Positions 43,164-51,201 of a DNA stretch of 64,000 nucleotides are shown here, one piece after another. Each line of letters begins with the position of its first letter. Positions within the stretch are counted from its first letter, which is position 1. Below the pieces are notes generated by a model, which worked only from the letters and a program-made list of their open reading frames with translations, made no database searches and was not told the DNA's origin. Position numbers and translations under genes: made by a program. Origin of the DNA: Rhizobium sp. L43 (GTDB lineage Bacteria; Pseudomonadota; Alphaproteobacteria; Rhizobiales; Rhizobiaceae); contig NZ_NWSQ01000033.1 in assembly GCF_002531725.1 (NCBI RefSeq), positions 1-64,000 on the forward strand, given 5' to 3'.

Positions 43164-43580
43164 ATGATCAGAAAATCAATCCTCACCGCCGCTCTCGCCC
43201 TTCTGGCGGTCACCGGCGCCAGCGCCCACGACAGCAGCAAGTCTGCAAAGGTAACGCTCGTCTATCAGCACGAACTTCCGAACGTGCCCGGCAAAAGCAT
43301 CAAGGGCGTACTGGTCGAATACGGTCCCGGCGGCTTCTCCGAAGGCCACACCCATCCGGACTCGGCTTTCATCTACGCCACCGTGCTCGAAGGGTCGATC
43401 CGCAGCCAGGTCAATGACGGCCCGGTCAAGGTCTATAAGGCAGGAGAGAGCTTTTCCGAAATGCCGGGCGACCGTCATGGCGTCAGCGCCAATGGCAGCG
43501 AGACCAAGCCTGCCCGCCTGCTCGCCGTCTTCGTGGTCGACACCGCCCAGAAAGAGCTGACCTCCCCGCTGCAGAACTGA
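43164..43580 (+). CDS. Exported cupin-domain protein
   Basis: 138 residues with a signal peptide (MIRKSILTAALALLAVTGASA). The mature part is a single cupin: GFSEGHTHPDSAFIYATVLEGS holds the first metal motif (two His and a Glu-like position), and GDRHGVSANGS the last His. It probably binds a metal in the periplasm. It follows the NmrA-like gene in the Rrf2-box operon. A GC-rich hairpin (43622-43653) separates it from the channel gene. Confidence 0.88.
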   Translation: MIRKSILTAALALLAVTGASAHDSSKSAKVTLVYQHELPNVPGKSIKGVLVEYGPGGFSEGHTHPDSAFIYATVLEGSIRSQVNDGPVKVYKAGESFSEMPGDRHGVSANGSETKPARLLAVFVVDTAQKELTSPLQN

Positions 43581-43677
43581 CGATTGCCAATGGCCTCAGC
43601 GCGAAGCTTCGCTGCTTGCGCGGGCGGCCGACATGCTGAATCATGTGCCGCCCGCCCCTTCCCGGAGACAGAGAGAG

Positions 43678-45159
43678 ATGATCTACGACGCGCTCTTCGG
43701 CAAGCCGCTGATTTCCCTCATAACAGTCGGCTTCGCCGGCATCGTCGTCTGGCATTTGCTTTCCCGCCAGCGGCCGACGACGCGGCTGGTGGTGCAGATC
43801 CTCTTCTTTGGCCTTATGACGCTGATCCTCGTCGGCAGCGGCATCGAACCCCACCGGTTTCAGGGATATCAATCGGAAGATCCGCAGGCCCTGCTCGTCG
43901 TTCTCGCGAAATCGCTCTGGTGGGTCCACCTGGCATGGGCCGTCATCGGTTTCATCCGGCTCTATCTGGTGCTGGAGGGCAGTCCGCAGGAAGCCCGCCT
44001 GCTGCAGGATCTCGTCATCGGCGTCGTCTATATCGGCATGGCGCTCTCGATCCTGGCCTTCGTCTTCGGCGTGCCGATCGGAACACTCGTTGCGACCTCG
44101 GGCGTTGTCGCCATCATCCTCGGCCTGGCACTACAGAATACGCTCGCAGACGTCTTCTCCGGCATCGCGCTGACCCTCGGCCGGCCCTATGTCATCGGCG
44201 ACTGGATCCTTCTCAGCGACGGCACGGAGGGACGCGTCGTCGAAAGCAACTGGCGCGCGACACATATCCTGACCAGCGCCAACAATGTCGTCGTTCTGCC
44301 GAACAGCTTTCTGGCAAAGCTCGGCCTGACGAATATCAGCCGGCCGGACGAGAGCCATCTTCTGACCCTCACCATCCGCATCGCCCCAACGCGGATGCCG
44401 GCATCGGTTCGGCGCGTCATGGTAACGGCACTTGCGAGCTGCAATACGATCGTGCGCGATCCGCCGCCGGTCGTCGCCTTGAAGGGTCTGGACGCCACGG
44501 CGCTGGAGGTCGAGCTGCAGTTTCGGGTGACGAGCCCCAGCCAGCGCGTGCCGGCGCGAAACGAGGTGCTCGATCTCGTCTATCGCCATTGCAAATCAGC
44601 CGGCCTGCTTATCGCCGTTCCACCCTCGGCGAGAATCCTGACCGCCGATCTGCCGACGGAAGAAAACGCACAGCCACCGAGCGTGACGCCACTTGCGCTG
44701 ATCGAAGCCATTCCGGTCTTTGCGACGCTGACATCAGATGAAAAGCAGAAGCTCGCCGAGACCACCGCCGTTCGCCAGTTCCACAAGGGCGATGTGATCG
44801 TGCGGGAGGGCGAAATGCTGCCCTCCCTGATGATGGTGCGCGCCGGCATCATCGTGGCGCGGCACGAAGGCGAAGAGCGCGGGCGGTTCGCGCCGGGCGA
44901 TTTCTTCGGCGAGACCGGGCTGCTCGCCGGCTTGCAGGAAGTCTGCGCCCTGGAGGCCCTGACCCCGGTGACGGTCTATGAAATCGACCAGGAGGCTTTC
45001 GCGCCGCTGCTCACCAAACGCCCCGCCCTGGCCGAGGAAATCGCCGAAGCCCTCGCCGGCCGCGCCGAGCGCTTCCGCGACGGCGCCGCCCTGCCCCCGG
45101 AACACGCCCACAACGCGCGCGCCATCCTGAAAACCATCAGGACCATCTTCAGGGCGTAG
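43678..45159 (+). CDS. MscS-family channel with C-terminal cyclic-nucleotide-binding domain
   Basis: 493 residues. Four or so N-terminal helices lead to the pore region GTLVATSGVVAIILGLALQNTLADVFSGI (landmark), then the MscS beta domain (RPYVIGDWILL). Residues about 330-450 are a cNMP domain: FHKGDVIVREGEMLPSLMMVRAGII and GRFAPGDFFGETGLLAG with the phosphate-binding cassette Gly-Glu. This is the layout of bCNG channels. GGAGACAGAGAG precedes ATG 43678. It stands 97 bases after the cupin gene, past a hairpin, so it may be only partly co-transcribed. Confidence 0.9.
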   Translation: MIYDALFGKPLISLITVGFAGIVVWHLLSRQRPTTRLVVQILFFGLMTLILVGSGIEPHRFQGYQSEDPQALLVVLAKSLWWVHLAWAVIGFIRLYLVLEGSPQEARLLQDLVIGVVYIGMALSILAFVFGVPIGTLVATSGVVAIILGLALQNTLADVFSGIALTLGRPYVIGDWILLSDGTEGRVVESNWRATHILTSANNVVVLPNSFLAKLGLTNISRPDESHLLTLTIRIAPTRMPASVRRVMVTALASCNTIVRDPPPVVALKGLDATALEVELQFRVTSPSQRVPARNEVLDLVYRHCKSAGLLIAVPPSARILTADLPTEENAQPPSVTPLALIEAIPVFATLTSDEKQKLAETTAVRQFHKGDVIVREGEMLPSLMMVRAGIIVARHEGEERGRFAPGDFFGETGLLAGLQEVCALEALTPVTVYEIDQEAFAPLLTKRPALAEEIAEALAGRAERFRDGAALPPEHAHNARAILKTIRTIFRA

Positions 45160-45175
45160 AAATCCGCAAGCCGTT

Positions 45176-45664
45176 TCAGCCGGCGCGTTTGAGGACCCAT
45201 TGGAACGTGCTTTGCCAAATGTCGGCCGGGACCTCCTCCGACAAGGTGCCGACGAGATCTGCAAGCCGGACGCGCCGCAGCGTATTCCGCCAAGCCTCGT
45301 CGGCTTCCCACATGACGCGCGCGACCGCGCAAGGCTTGCTGTCGCAATATCCCGCTGGCCGGCATGGATTGTTCTCACGGATATTCGTGCAGGTGAAGCT
45401 GCGCGCCTTTCCCTCGACCGCTTCGACGATGTCGAGGAAATTGATCTCCGACGGAGATCTCGCAAGCCTGTAGCCGCCAGTCGGGCCGAGCGTGGTCTCG
45501 ACGAGCGAGGCCTGCGAGAGGCTTTGCAGCGCCTTGGAGAGATATTCCTTCGGCAGGCCATGAAGCTCAGCGAGCGCCTTGGTGGAGAGATACCTGCCCT
45601 CAGGCAGGCCCGCGAGAATGGCGCAGCAGTGCAGCGCCCACTCGACCTGGCTTTTCAGGATCAT
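45176..45664 (-). CDS. Rrf2 family regulator
   Basis: 162 residues. The winged helix reads LKSQVEWALHCCAILAGLPEG, STKALAELHGLPKEYLSKALQSL and GPTGGYRLARSPSEI. A cysteine cluster follows (CTNIRENNPC, PAGYCDSKPC), spaced C-X8-C-X5-C-X4-C, near to the Fe-S-binding C-X9-C-X5-C of RirA/NsrR/IscR relatives. Its own promoter has one GGATA-N5-TATCC box at 45706-45720. It converges on the operon 41792-45159, which carries two such boxes. It is most likely the repressor of both, sensing redox or electrophile stress. Confidence 0.9.
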   Translation of the reverse strand: MILKSQVEWALHCCAILAGLPEGRYLSTKALAELHGLPKEYLSKALQSLSQASLVETTLGPTGGYRLARSPSEINFLDIVEAVEGKARSFTCTNIRENNPCRPAGYCDSKPCAVARVMWEADEAWRNTLRRVRLADLVGTLSEEVPADIWQSTFQWVLKRAG

Positions 45665-45705
45665 TCAGCAACTCGTGTCATGGCCGGCTCAGCGGCCGGA
45701 ATTAA

Positions 45706-45720
45706 GGATATATGATATCC
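45706..45720. promoter_or_regulatory. GGATA-N5-TATCC dyad before the Rrf2 gene
   Basis: Single copy of the dyad found twice at 41738-41771, with the same ATTAA flank (45701-45705). It lies 42 bases upstream of the Rrf2 start, as expected for self-repression. Confidence 0.75.
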
Positions 45721-45880
45721 ACAAAGCGGCGTGATGTAAATGACCGGCGAAAGCGGAGCTCGTCCTCTCCCCATCATCAGCACGCACGCGCCACCCGCCC
45801 TCGTGGTTCGCCTCACCATGAGGGCTGATCGGTGTGCTTGCCGCAACGCACCATTGCCGCGACAAAACTTTCGCTCCGTC

Positions 45881-45909
45881 GGGAATAAAATCGCCTCCTC
45901 CCGTGTCTC
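45881..45909 (+). promoter_or_regulatory. Candidate ECF sigma promoter
   Basis: GGGAATAAAA (45881-45890) and CCGTGTCTC (45901-45909) stand about 15 bases apart, some 50 bases before the exported-protein gene at 45957. The GGGAAT / CGT-type pair resembles ECF promoters. The ECF sigma gene is the next gene but one, so self-activation of the operon is plausible. Confidence 0.45.
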
Positions 45910-45956
45910 ATCTCAGGTATCGCAGCATTGCGTTGCCCAACCTGAGGAGAGACATC

Positions 45957-46337
45957 ATGACATCCGTGAAATTCCTGTCCGTCGTAGCGGCAGCCGCCCT
46001 TGCCGCGACCGCTGCTTTCGCCGCCCCTCCCGTCAAGGAAGTCGAATCCGCCAAGGGCAAGGTGCTCGCCGGCGAAAACGACATGACCCTCTACACCTTC
46101 AAAAAGGATGCCAAGGGCGTTTCCAACTGCAACGACGATTGCGCCAAGAACTGGCCGCCGCTGATGGCGGCTTCCGATGCCAAGGCCGATGGTGCATATT
46201 CGATCATCGACCGCAAGGATGGCACAAAGCAATGGGCCAAGGACGGCATGCCGCTCTATTATTGGGTCAAGGACAAGAAGGCAGGCGACATCACCGGCGA
46301 CGGCGTCGGCGGCAATTGGGATCTCGCCAAACCCTGA
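45957..46337 (+). CDS. Exported Lipoprotein_15-type repeat protein (COG4315)
   Basis: 126 residues with a signal peptide (MTSVKFLSVVAAAALAATAAFA). The mature part carries two units of the secreted-repeat family: MTLYTFKKDAKGVSNCNDDCAKNWPP with a Cys pair, and PLYYWVKDKKAGDITGDGVGGNW (landmarks). No lipobox Cys is seen, so it is probably periplasmic. GAGGAGAG precedes ATG 45957. It is encoded just before an ECF sigma/anti-sigma pair, an arrangement seen for this family; it may be the main product of that regulon. Confidence 0.9.
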   Translation: MTSVKFLSVVAAAALAATAAFAAPPVKEVESAKGKVLAGENDMTLYTFKKDAKGVSNCNDDCAKNWPPLMAASDAKADGAYSIIDRKDGTKQWAKDGMPLYYWVKDKKAGDITGDGVGGNWDLAKP

Positions 46338-46356
46338 TCACAAGCGAGTTGCCGGC

Positions 46357-46872
46357 GTGAAGACACCCGCACCCGAAAGTTTCGAGGGCCAGATCCTGGC
46401 CCTCCTGCCCTCGCTCAGGCGCTATTCGCGCAGCCTGACGCGTTCGGATGCCGATGGCGAGGATCTGCTCCAGGATTGCGTCGAAAAGGTGCTGGCGCGC
46501 CGCGGCCAATGGCGCGGCCTCAACCTGCGCGGCTGGGTCCTGACCATCATGACCAATCTCTACCGCAATGGCCGGCGCGGCAAGGCGCGCGACGGCCTCG
46601 TCGAGCTCGTCGCCGCCGAGGATATCGCCGCACCCGAACCGCCGGCCGATCCGCTGGAGCGCGCGCGGCTCGACAACGCGCTGAACAGCCTTTCGGAAGA
46701 GCACCGCGCCGTGCTGATGCTCGTGGTCGTCGAGGGATATACCTATGGCGAAGTCGCCACGGTACTCGATATTCCGATCGGCACCGTCATGTCCCGCCTG
46801 TCGCGCGCCCGCCAGCGCGTCGCCGAGCGGCTGAAGGCCGACAACGTCATTACGCTTCGGAGACCGAAATGA
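46357..46872 (+). CDS. ECF-type RNA polymerase sigma factor
   Basis: 171 residues from GTG 46357. Region 2 is LPSLRRYSRSLTRSDADGEDLLQDCVEKVL, with the WVLTIMTNLYRNGRR part of region 2.4; region 4 is LNSLSEEHRAVLMLVVVEGYTYGEVATVLDIPIGTVMSRLSRARQRV (landmarks). Its stop overlaps the next gene start (ATGA at 46869). It lies 19 bases after the exported-protein gene. It likely activates that gene and itself when released by the downstream anti-sigma factor. Confidence 0.93.
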   Translation: MKTPAPESFEGQILALLPSLRRYSRSLTRSDADGEDLLQDCVEKVLARRGQWRGLNLRGWVLTIMTNLYRNGRRGKARDGLVELVAAEDIAAPEPPADPLERARLDNALNSLSEEHRAVLMLVVVEGYTYGEVATVLDIPIGTVMSRLSRARQRVAERLKADNVITLRRPK

Positions 46873-47651
46873 ACGAAGCCAACCCGATCGTCACCGAAGC
46901 CGATCTCCACGCCTATGCCGACGGCCAGCTGGGGGAAACGGCGCGCACCCGCATCGAGGCTTACCTTGCCGACAATCCCGACGAGGCGGCGATGGTCGCG
47001 AAATGGCAGACGCAGAACACCGGCATCCGGTCGCTGTTCTCAGGATATGAGAAGGCAAAGGACACCGATCCCTTGCTCGTTATGCCCCGGCGCACGGTGT
47101 CATCAGAACGCAAACGCTGGGCGATCGCCGCCTCGGCCCTCGTCGTCTTCGCGCTCGGCGCCGTCAGCGGCCATTATGGCCCAGCACTTCTGGAAAAGCC
47201 GGAGCTGCAGCTTGCCAGCTCCGAAACTCTGCCGAAACAGGCTGAGACGGCGTTTACGGTCTACGCCGCCGAGGTTCGCCATCCCGTCGAGGTCTTCGCC
47301 AACGAGGAGGTCCACCTCGCCACCTGGCTCGGCAAGCGCCTGGCAATAGAGAATCTCAAGATCCCGAACCTGCAGCCGCTTGGCTTCAAGCTCGTCGGCG
47401 GCCGCTTGGTGCCGGTCGACGGCAGGCCGGGAGCGATGTTCATGTACGAGAACCAGGCCGGCGAGCGCCTGACCGTCTTGGTCGGCCGCAATAAGGAAAA
47501 CCGCACCACCAGCTTCCGCTTCGCCTCCTCAGGCAATCTCGAAACCTTCTACTGGATCGACGGCGAGCTCGGTTATGCCGTCACCGGCGAAATCTCCCGG
47601 GAGACGCTGCGTGGTGTGGCCGAGGAATGCTACAGGCAGTTCCCATCCTAG
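46869..47651 (+). CDS. Membrane anti-sigma factor
   Basis: 260 residues. The cytoplasmic N-terminus (about 1-75) resembles anti-sigma domains: VTEADLHAYADGQL, RIEAYLADNPDEAA. It lacks the HxxxCxxC zinc motif. One membrane helix lies at about 80-100 (WAIAASALVVFALGAVSG), followed by a periplasmic domain of about 155 residues with RLTVLVGRNKENRTT and YWIDGELGYAVTG. ATGA overlap with the sigma gene gives coupled translation and balanced amounts. It should hold the sigma factor inactive until a periplasmic signal arrives. Confidence 0.9.
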   Translation: MNEANPIVTEADLHAYADGQLGETARTRIEAYLADNPDEAAMVAKWQTQNTGIRSLFSGYEKAKDTDPLLVMPRRTVSSERKRWAIAASALVVFALGAVSGHYGPALLEKPELQLASSETLPKQAETAFTVYAAEVRHPVEVFANEEVHLATWLGKRLAIENLKIPNLQPLGFKLVGGRLVPVDGRPGAMFMYENQAGERLTVLVGRNKENRTTSFRFASSGNLETFYWIDGELGYAVTGEISRETLRGVAEECYRQFPS

Positions 47652-47655
47652 AGGT

Positions 47656-47931
47656 TTAGAGCCTTTCTGGGTTAGATTGCAGCATTCTGTTGGCTCAAAC
47701 GGAGTCGGGTGGTCGACCGGCCGGCGCGCGTCGTAGCCCAGCTTTACGGCCAAGCCGGCCGGTCGATCAGCCGGCCCGTTTCAGCCAACCCGAAGGGCCG
47801 GGCATCTTTCCGCCAGGATCAAAGGCGATCGGCTCGGACGTACCAAGAGGTATGCCCATCGCCAATCGCCTTTGCCCTGACGAAAACCTGCTCCGGCAGA
47901 ATGCTGCAATCTAACCCGGAAAGGCTCTAAA
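47656..47931. mobile_element. MITE-like element with 38-bp terminal inverted repeats
   Basis: The ends 47657-47694 and 47893-47930 are inverted repeats of 38 bases with only 3 mismatches. They begin TTAGAGCCTTTC and include GGGTTAGATTGCAGCATTCTG. The 276-bp element has no coding capacity and has further internal inverted repeats (CCGGCCGG region, 47715-47785). It lies between the anti-sigma stop (4 bases away) and the nitrile hydratase accessory gene, whose stop codon lies inside the right end. A clear target duplication is not visible. Confidence 0.7.
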
Positions 47932-48316
47932 GCAGCGGATCGTTGGCAAGCTCGATCGGATGCCCATGCGGCGTCGCTTCGGCCGCCCGCTGCCAGCTCT
48001 TCTGCAGATCGAGGATGGCGGAGGCATCCGCCACGCCGTGACTGACGAGCAGGTCCGAAAGCGCCTCCACCCAGCAGTCGAAATAATCGCTGCCGTCTTC
48101 GGCCCGGCCGGGCCTGTGCAACGCGGTCGAAAGCGCCGCAGCCCATTCGCTCCAGGTGAAGACACCCTTCTCGTGCAGATGCACGGTTATGGCGAAGACT
48201 TCGGCAGCCCAGGGTTCCGGGAAGACGGGGTCGCCCTCCGGCGACTTCGGCAGATCAGGTGATTGCGAGAGCTGCGATGGCGTTTCACACAGGCTCAAGA
48301 TAGCTCTCCCACGCAT
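47927..48316 (-). CDS. Nitrile hydratase accessory (activator) protein
   Basis: 129 residues from ATG 48316. FPEPWAAEVFAITVHLHEKG and FTWSEWAAALS are the typical motifs of the P14K/NHase activator family, which delivers cobalt to the alpha subunit by subunit exchange. It overlaps the beta-subunit gene by 32 bases; a TTG at 48298 with GGGAGAG upstream is an alternative start that would cut the overlap to 14. The stop codon lies in the terminal repeat of the adjacent MITE-like element. Third gene of the operon. Confidence 0.9.
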   Translation of the reverse strand: MRGRAILSLCETPSQLSQSPDLPKSPEGDPVFPEPWAAEVFAITVHLHEKGVFTWSEWAAALSTALHRPGRAEDGSDYFDCWVEALSDLLVSHGVADASAILDLQKSWQRAAEATPHGHPIELANDPLL

Positions 48317-48944
48317 CGATAGAGACCGTCAGCGACGAGTCCGCGCCCTCGCCCCAGATTTCGCCGCCGTCGAAGACGACGGTATAGAGCCATTGCGGGT
48401 TCTCGCCCTTGCCATGCGCATTGTCGTCAGGGAAAACGAAAGAGCCCTGTACCGCCTCGACCACGCCCATCTTAGCGCGCGCATAACGCGGCAGCCGCGT
48501 ATGGGTCGCGGGATTGAAATTCCTCGTCTTCACGCGCTCGCCGGCCGCAAAGAGCGGCGCGGCCTCGACAGGACGATCGCAAGGCCCGCCTTTCGCCAGA
48601 ACCGCCGGCACCATCTCCGCCTTCAGCACCCGCTTCGGCGCCGTCCCATCTTGCAGCTTCCGCCCGGACAACAGCTCCTCGCGCGTCGCAAAGCCGTGCC
48701 GTTCCAGCAGCGTGTCGATGCCGCGGATCCAGATCTCGTAATAGCTGGCGGCGAGGTAATCGGCCGGCGGAATGTTCTCGCGCGCATGCCGGCTCTCATC
48801 GATCGTCCAGGCGCCGAAAGCGCCGCAGGAAAGCGTGATGCCGAGCGCCCGCTTTTCCCATTCGGCATGGAAACAGGGCTCGTCCTTTTCGGGCGCGACA
48901 GGCCCGAAACCCATCTGGCCACCGAGATCATGCGGTCCGTTCAT
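48285..48944 (-). CDS. nthB: Nitrile hydratase beta subunit
   Basis: 219 residues. Landmarks: MNGPHDLGGQMGFGPV, FHAEWEKRALGIT, IPPADYLAASYYEIWIRGIDTLLERHG and the C-terminal SH3-like barrel with PRYARAKMGVVEA and YTVVFDGGEIWG. It pairs with the alpha subunit to hydrate nitriles to amides. Its start overlaps the alpha stop by 4 bases (ATGA). The full beta length is present. Confidence 0.95.
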   Translation of the reverse strand: MNGPHDLGGQMGFGPVAPEKDEPCFHAEWEKRALGITLSCGAFGAWTIDESRHARENIPPADYLAASYYEIWIRGIDTLLERHGFATREELLSGRKLQDGTAPKRVLKAEMVPAVLAKGGPCDRPVEAAPLFAAGERVKTRNFNPATHTRLPRYARAKMGVVEAVQGSFVFPDDNAHGKGENPQWLYTVVFDGGEIWGEGADSSLTVSIDAWESYLEPV

Positions 48945-49594
48945 GGCAGAGCCTCCGGGCTGCCGGCAGCCGAGACCTTCGAGCTGCCTGCAACGGCCGT
49001 GCCGATCATCGCATCGCGGCTGACGAGACCGGCAAGTGCGACCTCGTCCATGCCTTCCGTGCCTGTCGGCCGCTCGGGAATGACGAGATAGCGCAACTCC
49101 GCCGTCGAATCCCAGACGCGGATCTTCTTGTCCTCCGGCAGCGTCAGCCCGAATTCGGCCAGCACGCCGCGCGGATCGATGACGGCGCGCGAACGATAGG
49201 CGGGCGCCTTGTACCAGACCGGCGGCAGGCCGAGCACCGACCAGGGATAACAGGAGCAGAGCGTGCAGACGATGAGGTTATGGGTCTCTGATGTATTGAA
49301 GACGGCGCGCATATGCTCGCCCTGCCGGCCGGTATAACCGAGGCTTGATATCGCCGCCGTCGCATCGCGCTTCAGCCACTCGGCGAAATCGGCGTCGCTC
49401 CAGGCTTTGGCAACGACATGCGCGCCGTTTCTCGGCCCCACCTTCGTCTCATAGGTCTCGACGATCGCATCGATCGCCGCCGGATCGATCAGCCCCTTCT
49501 CGGTCAGCAGCGTTTCCAGCGCCTTCACGCCCGCCTGCATGTCGGAATAGTGATTATCGCGGTGATGTTCGTCGTCGTGGTCATGATCGTGCAA
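48941..49594 (-). CDS. nthA: Nitrile hydratase alpha subunit, cobalt type
   Basis: 217 residues. The metal-binding claw is VCTLCSCYPW: Thr between the first two cysteines marks the cobalt enzyme (iron enzymes have Ser). VGPRNGAHVVAKAW and the C-terminal YRSRAVIDPRGVL also fit. The best start is TTG 49594 with AGGAGG 8 bases upstream; it gives an N-terminus rich in His and Asp (HDHDHDDEHHRDNH) that may bind metal. No ATG fits before codon 19. First gene of the alpha, beta, activator operon. Confidence 0.95.
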   Translation of the reverse strand: MHDHDHDDEHHRDNHYSDMQAGVKALETLLTEKGLIDPAAIDAIVETYETKVGPRNGAHVVAKAWSDADFAEWLKRDATAAISSLGYTGRQGEHMRAVFNTSETHNLIVCTLCSCYPWSVLGLPPVWYKAPAYRSRAVIDPRGVLAEFGLTLPEDKKIRVWDSTAELRYLVIPERPTGTEGMDEVALAGLVSRDAMIGTAVAGSSKVSAAGSPEALP

Positions 49595-49649
49595 GGCAAT
49601 GTCCTCCTGGTACGGCGGCCTGAAGGGAAAGGCAGAGTTCGCGGCTTGC

Positions 49650-49818
49650 TCCCTCTTCTCCCCGGTGGGGAGAAGGTGGCCCGAAGGGTCGGATGAGGGG
49701 GCCGCACGGCACGTCCGTAATGGTTGCCCTTCGCTTACGCTTCGTGCACTCGCGGCTTCGCCGCTCGCCCCCTCATCTGCCTGCCGGCATCTTCTCCCCG
49801 CCGGGGGAGAAGGGGGAA
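49650..49818. repeat. Dispersed palindromic element with two hairpins
   Basis: Two hairpins with the same CTTCTCCCC/GGGGAGAAG arms (49655-49675 and 49791-49812), in inverted order around a central part with GATGAGGGGG and CCCCCTCATC. It fills about half of the 332-bp gap between nthA and the epimerase gene. No gene is seen in the gap. Confidence 0.75.
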
Positions 49819-49926
49819 TGAGGCGAGCCCCGTTCTCCTTCGAAGCATTCCTCCCTCTTTTTATCACACACAACGCGCCCGCCAAGCCCTCCTATCCCCT
49901 TCAAACTTTTCCGCTAATCTCCTGCC

Positions 49927-51201
49927 ATGAACATCCTGATTCTCGGCGCTACCGGCTTCATAGGCTCCGTCGTCGCGGTCCGGCTCGTGGCCGACGGCTA
50001 CGTCGTGACCGGCCTCGGCCGGAATCCCGGGCGAGCGCGCTTGAAGCAGCCTGCAATCGGCTGGCGCCAGGCCGATCTCTCACGCATGACGAAGCCCGAG
50101 GACTGGGACGATCTTCTCCAAGGCCAGCACGCCGTCGTCAATTGCGCCGGCGCTTTGCAGGACGGTCTGTCGGACGATCTGGCGGCCACGCAGGCCGAGG
50201 CGATGCTGGCGCTTTACACCGCCGCCAAACGCTCATTGCGCCCTCTGATCGTGCAGATATCCGCAAGGACGGCAGGCCCGGCAGGCGACCTGCCCTTTCT
50301 CGCCACCAAGCGGCGGGCCGACGAAGCACTGGCGGCAAGCGGCCTGCCTCATCTCATACTGCGCCCCGCCCTCGTTCTCGGCCGCAATGCCCATGGCGGC
50401 TCGTCGCTCTTGCGCGCACTTGCCGCCTTCCCCCTGGCGCTGCCGCTCGTCCATGCCGAAAGCCCGGTCGAAACACTTTCCGTGGACGACGTGGCGGAAG
50501 CCGTGTCGCGGGCGGTCGCAGGCGATCTCCGCGGGGATATTGTTCTTGCCGCCGACGAGATGTTGACGCTCGCCGATCTCGTCCGCCTTCATCGGCAATG
50601 GCTAGGCCTGCCGCCTGCCCGCGTGTTTGCTCTTGCCCCGTGGCTTGCAAAGCCCGTGACGCGCTTGGCCGATATGGCGGGCCTGCTCGGCTGGCGTTCG
50701 CCGCTGCGCTCAACGGCAATGACCGTCATGTCGGAGGGCATACGAAGCGTCAGAGGAGAAAGCGGGCTTGCCGCCACATCGGCGGCGGCAACGCTCGCAG
50801 CCAACCCTTCCGGCGTGCAGGATCTCTGGTTTGCCCGCCTCTATCTCCTGAAACCGCTCGTCATATCGGGCCTCTCCGCCTTCTGGCTGCTCTCCGGCCT
50901 GTTTCCGCTGCTGTCGCTGGAGAAGACATCCGCCCACTTCCTGCCGTTCATGCCGGAGGCGGCGGCAACGATGACGACGCTTGCGACCTGCCTCATCGAC
51001 ATCGCGCTCGGCGCCGCCGTGCTTGTCCGTCCCCTGGCGAAACGCGCCCTTCTCGGCATGCTTGGCGTGTCGCTCGCCTATCTCGCCGGCGCCAGCCTGC
51101 TCGAACCCGTGCTCTGGCTCGATCCGCTTGGGGTCCTCGTCAAGGTGCAGCCGTCGATCCTGCTGACCCTCACAGCCCTTGCCACCCTGGACGAACGCTG
51201 A
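49927..51201 (+). CDS. NAD-dependent epimerase fused to a DoxX-like membrane domain
   Basis: 424 residues. Residues 1 to about 290 form a Rossmann domain of the atypical SDR type (ILILGATGFIGSVVAV, VNCAGAL, HLILRPALVLG). Residues about 300-424 hold four hydrophobic helices (LLKPLVISGLSAFWLLSGLFPLL, ATCLIDIALGAAVLV, LLGMLGVSLAYLAGASLLEPVLWLDPLG as landmarks), fitting a DoxX-like domain. The fusion is a known architecture of unclear function, perhaps membrane redox chemistry. It is coupled by a TGATG overlap with the DUF2269 gene. Confidence 0.88.
   Translation: MNILILGATGFIGSVVAVRLVADGYVVTGLGRNPGRARLKQPAIGWRQADLSRMTKPEDWDDLLQGQHAVVNCAGALQDGLSDDLAATQAEAMLALYTAAKRSLRPLIVQISARTAGPAGDLPFLATKRRADEALAASGLPHLILRPALVLGRNAHGGSSLLRALAAFPLALPLVHAESPVETLSVDDVAEAVSRAVAGDLRGDIVLAADEMLTLADLVRLHRQWLGLPPARVFALAPWLAKPVTRLADMAGLLGWRSPLRSTAMTVMSEGIRSVRGESGLAATSAAATLAANPSGVQDLWFARLYLLKPLVISGLSAFWLLSGLFPLLSLEKTSAHFLPFMPEAAATMTTLATCLIDIALGAAVLVRPLAKRALLGMLGVSLAYLAGASLLEPVLWLDPLGVLVKVQPSILLTLTALATLDER

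Noticed and set aside
43622..43653. GGGCGGC/GCCGCCC hairpin as a rho-independent terminator between cupin and channel genes
   Set aside because: There is no T-run after the stem on either strand, so it was kept only as a possible barrier.
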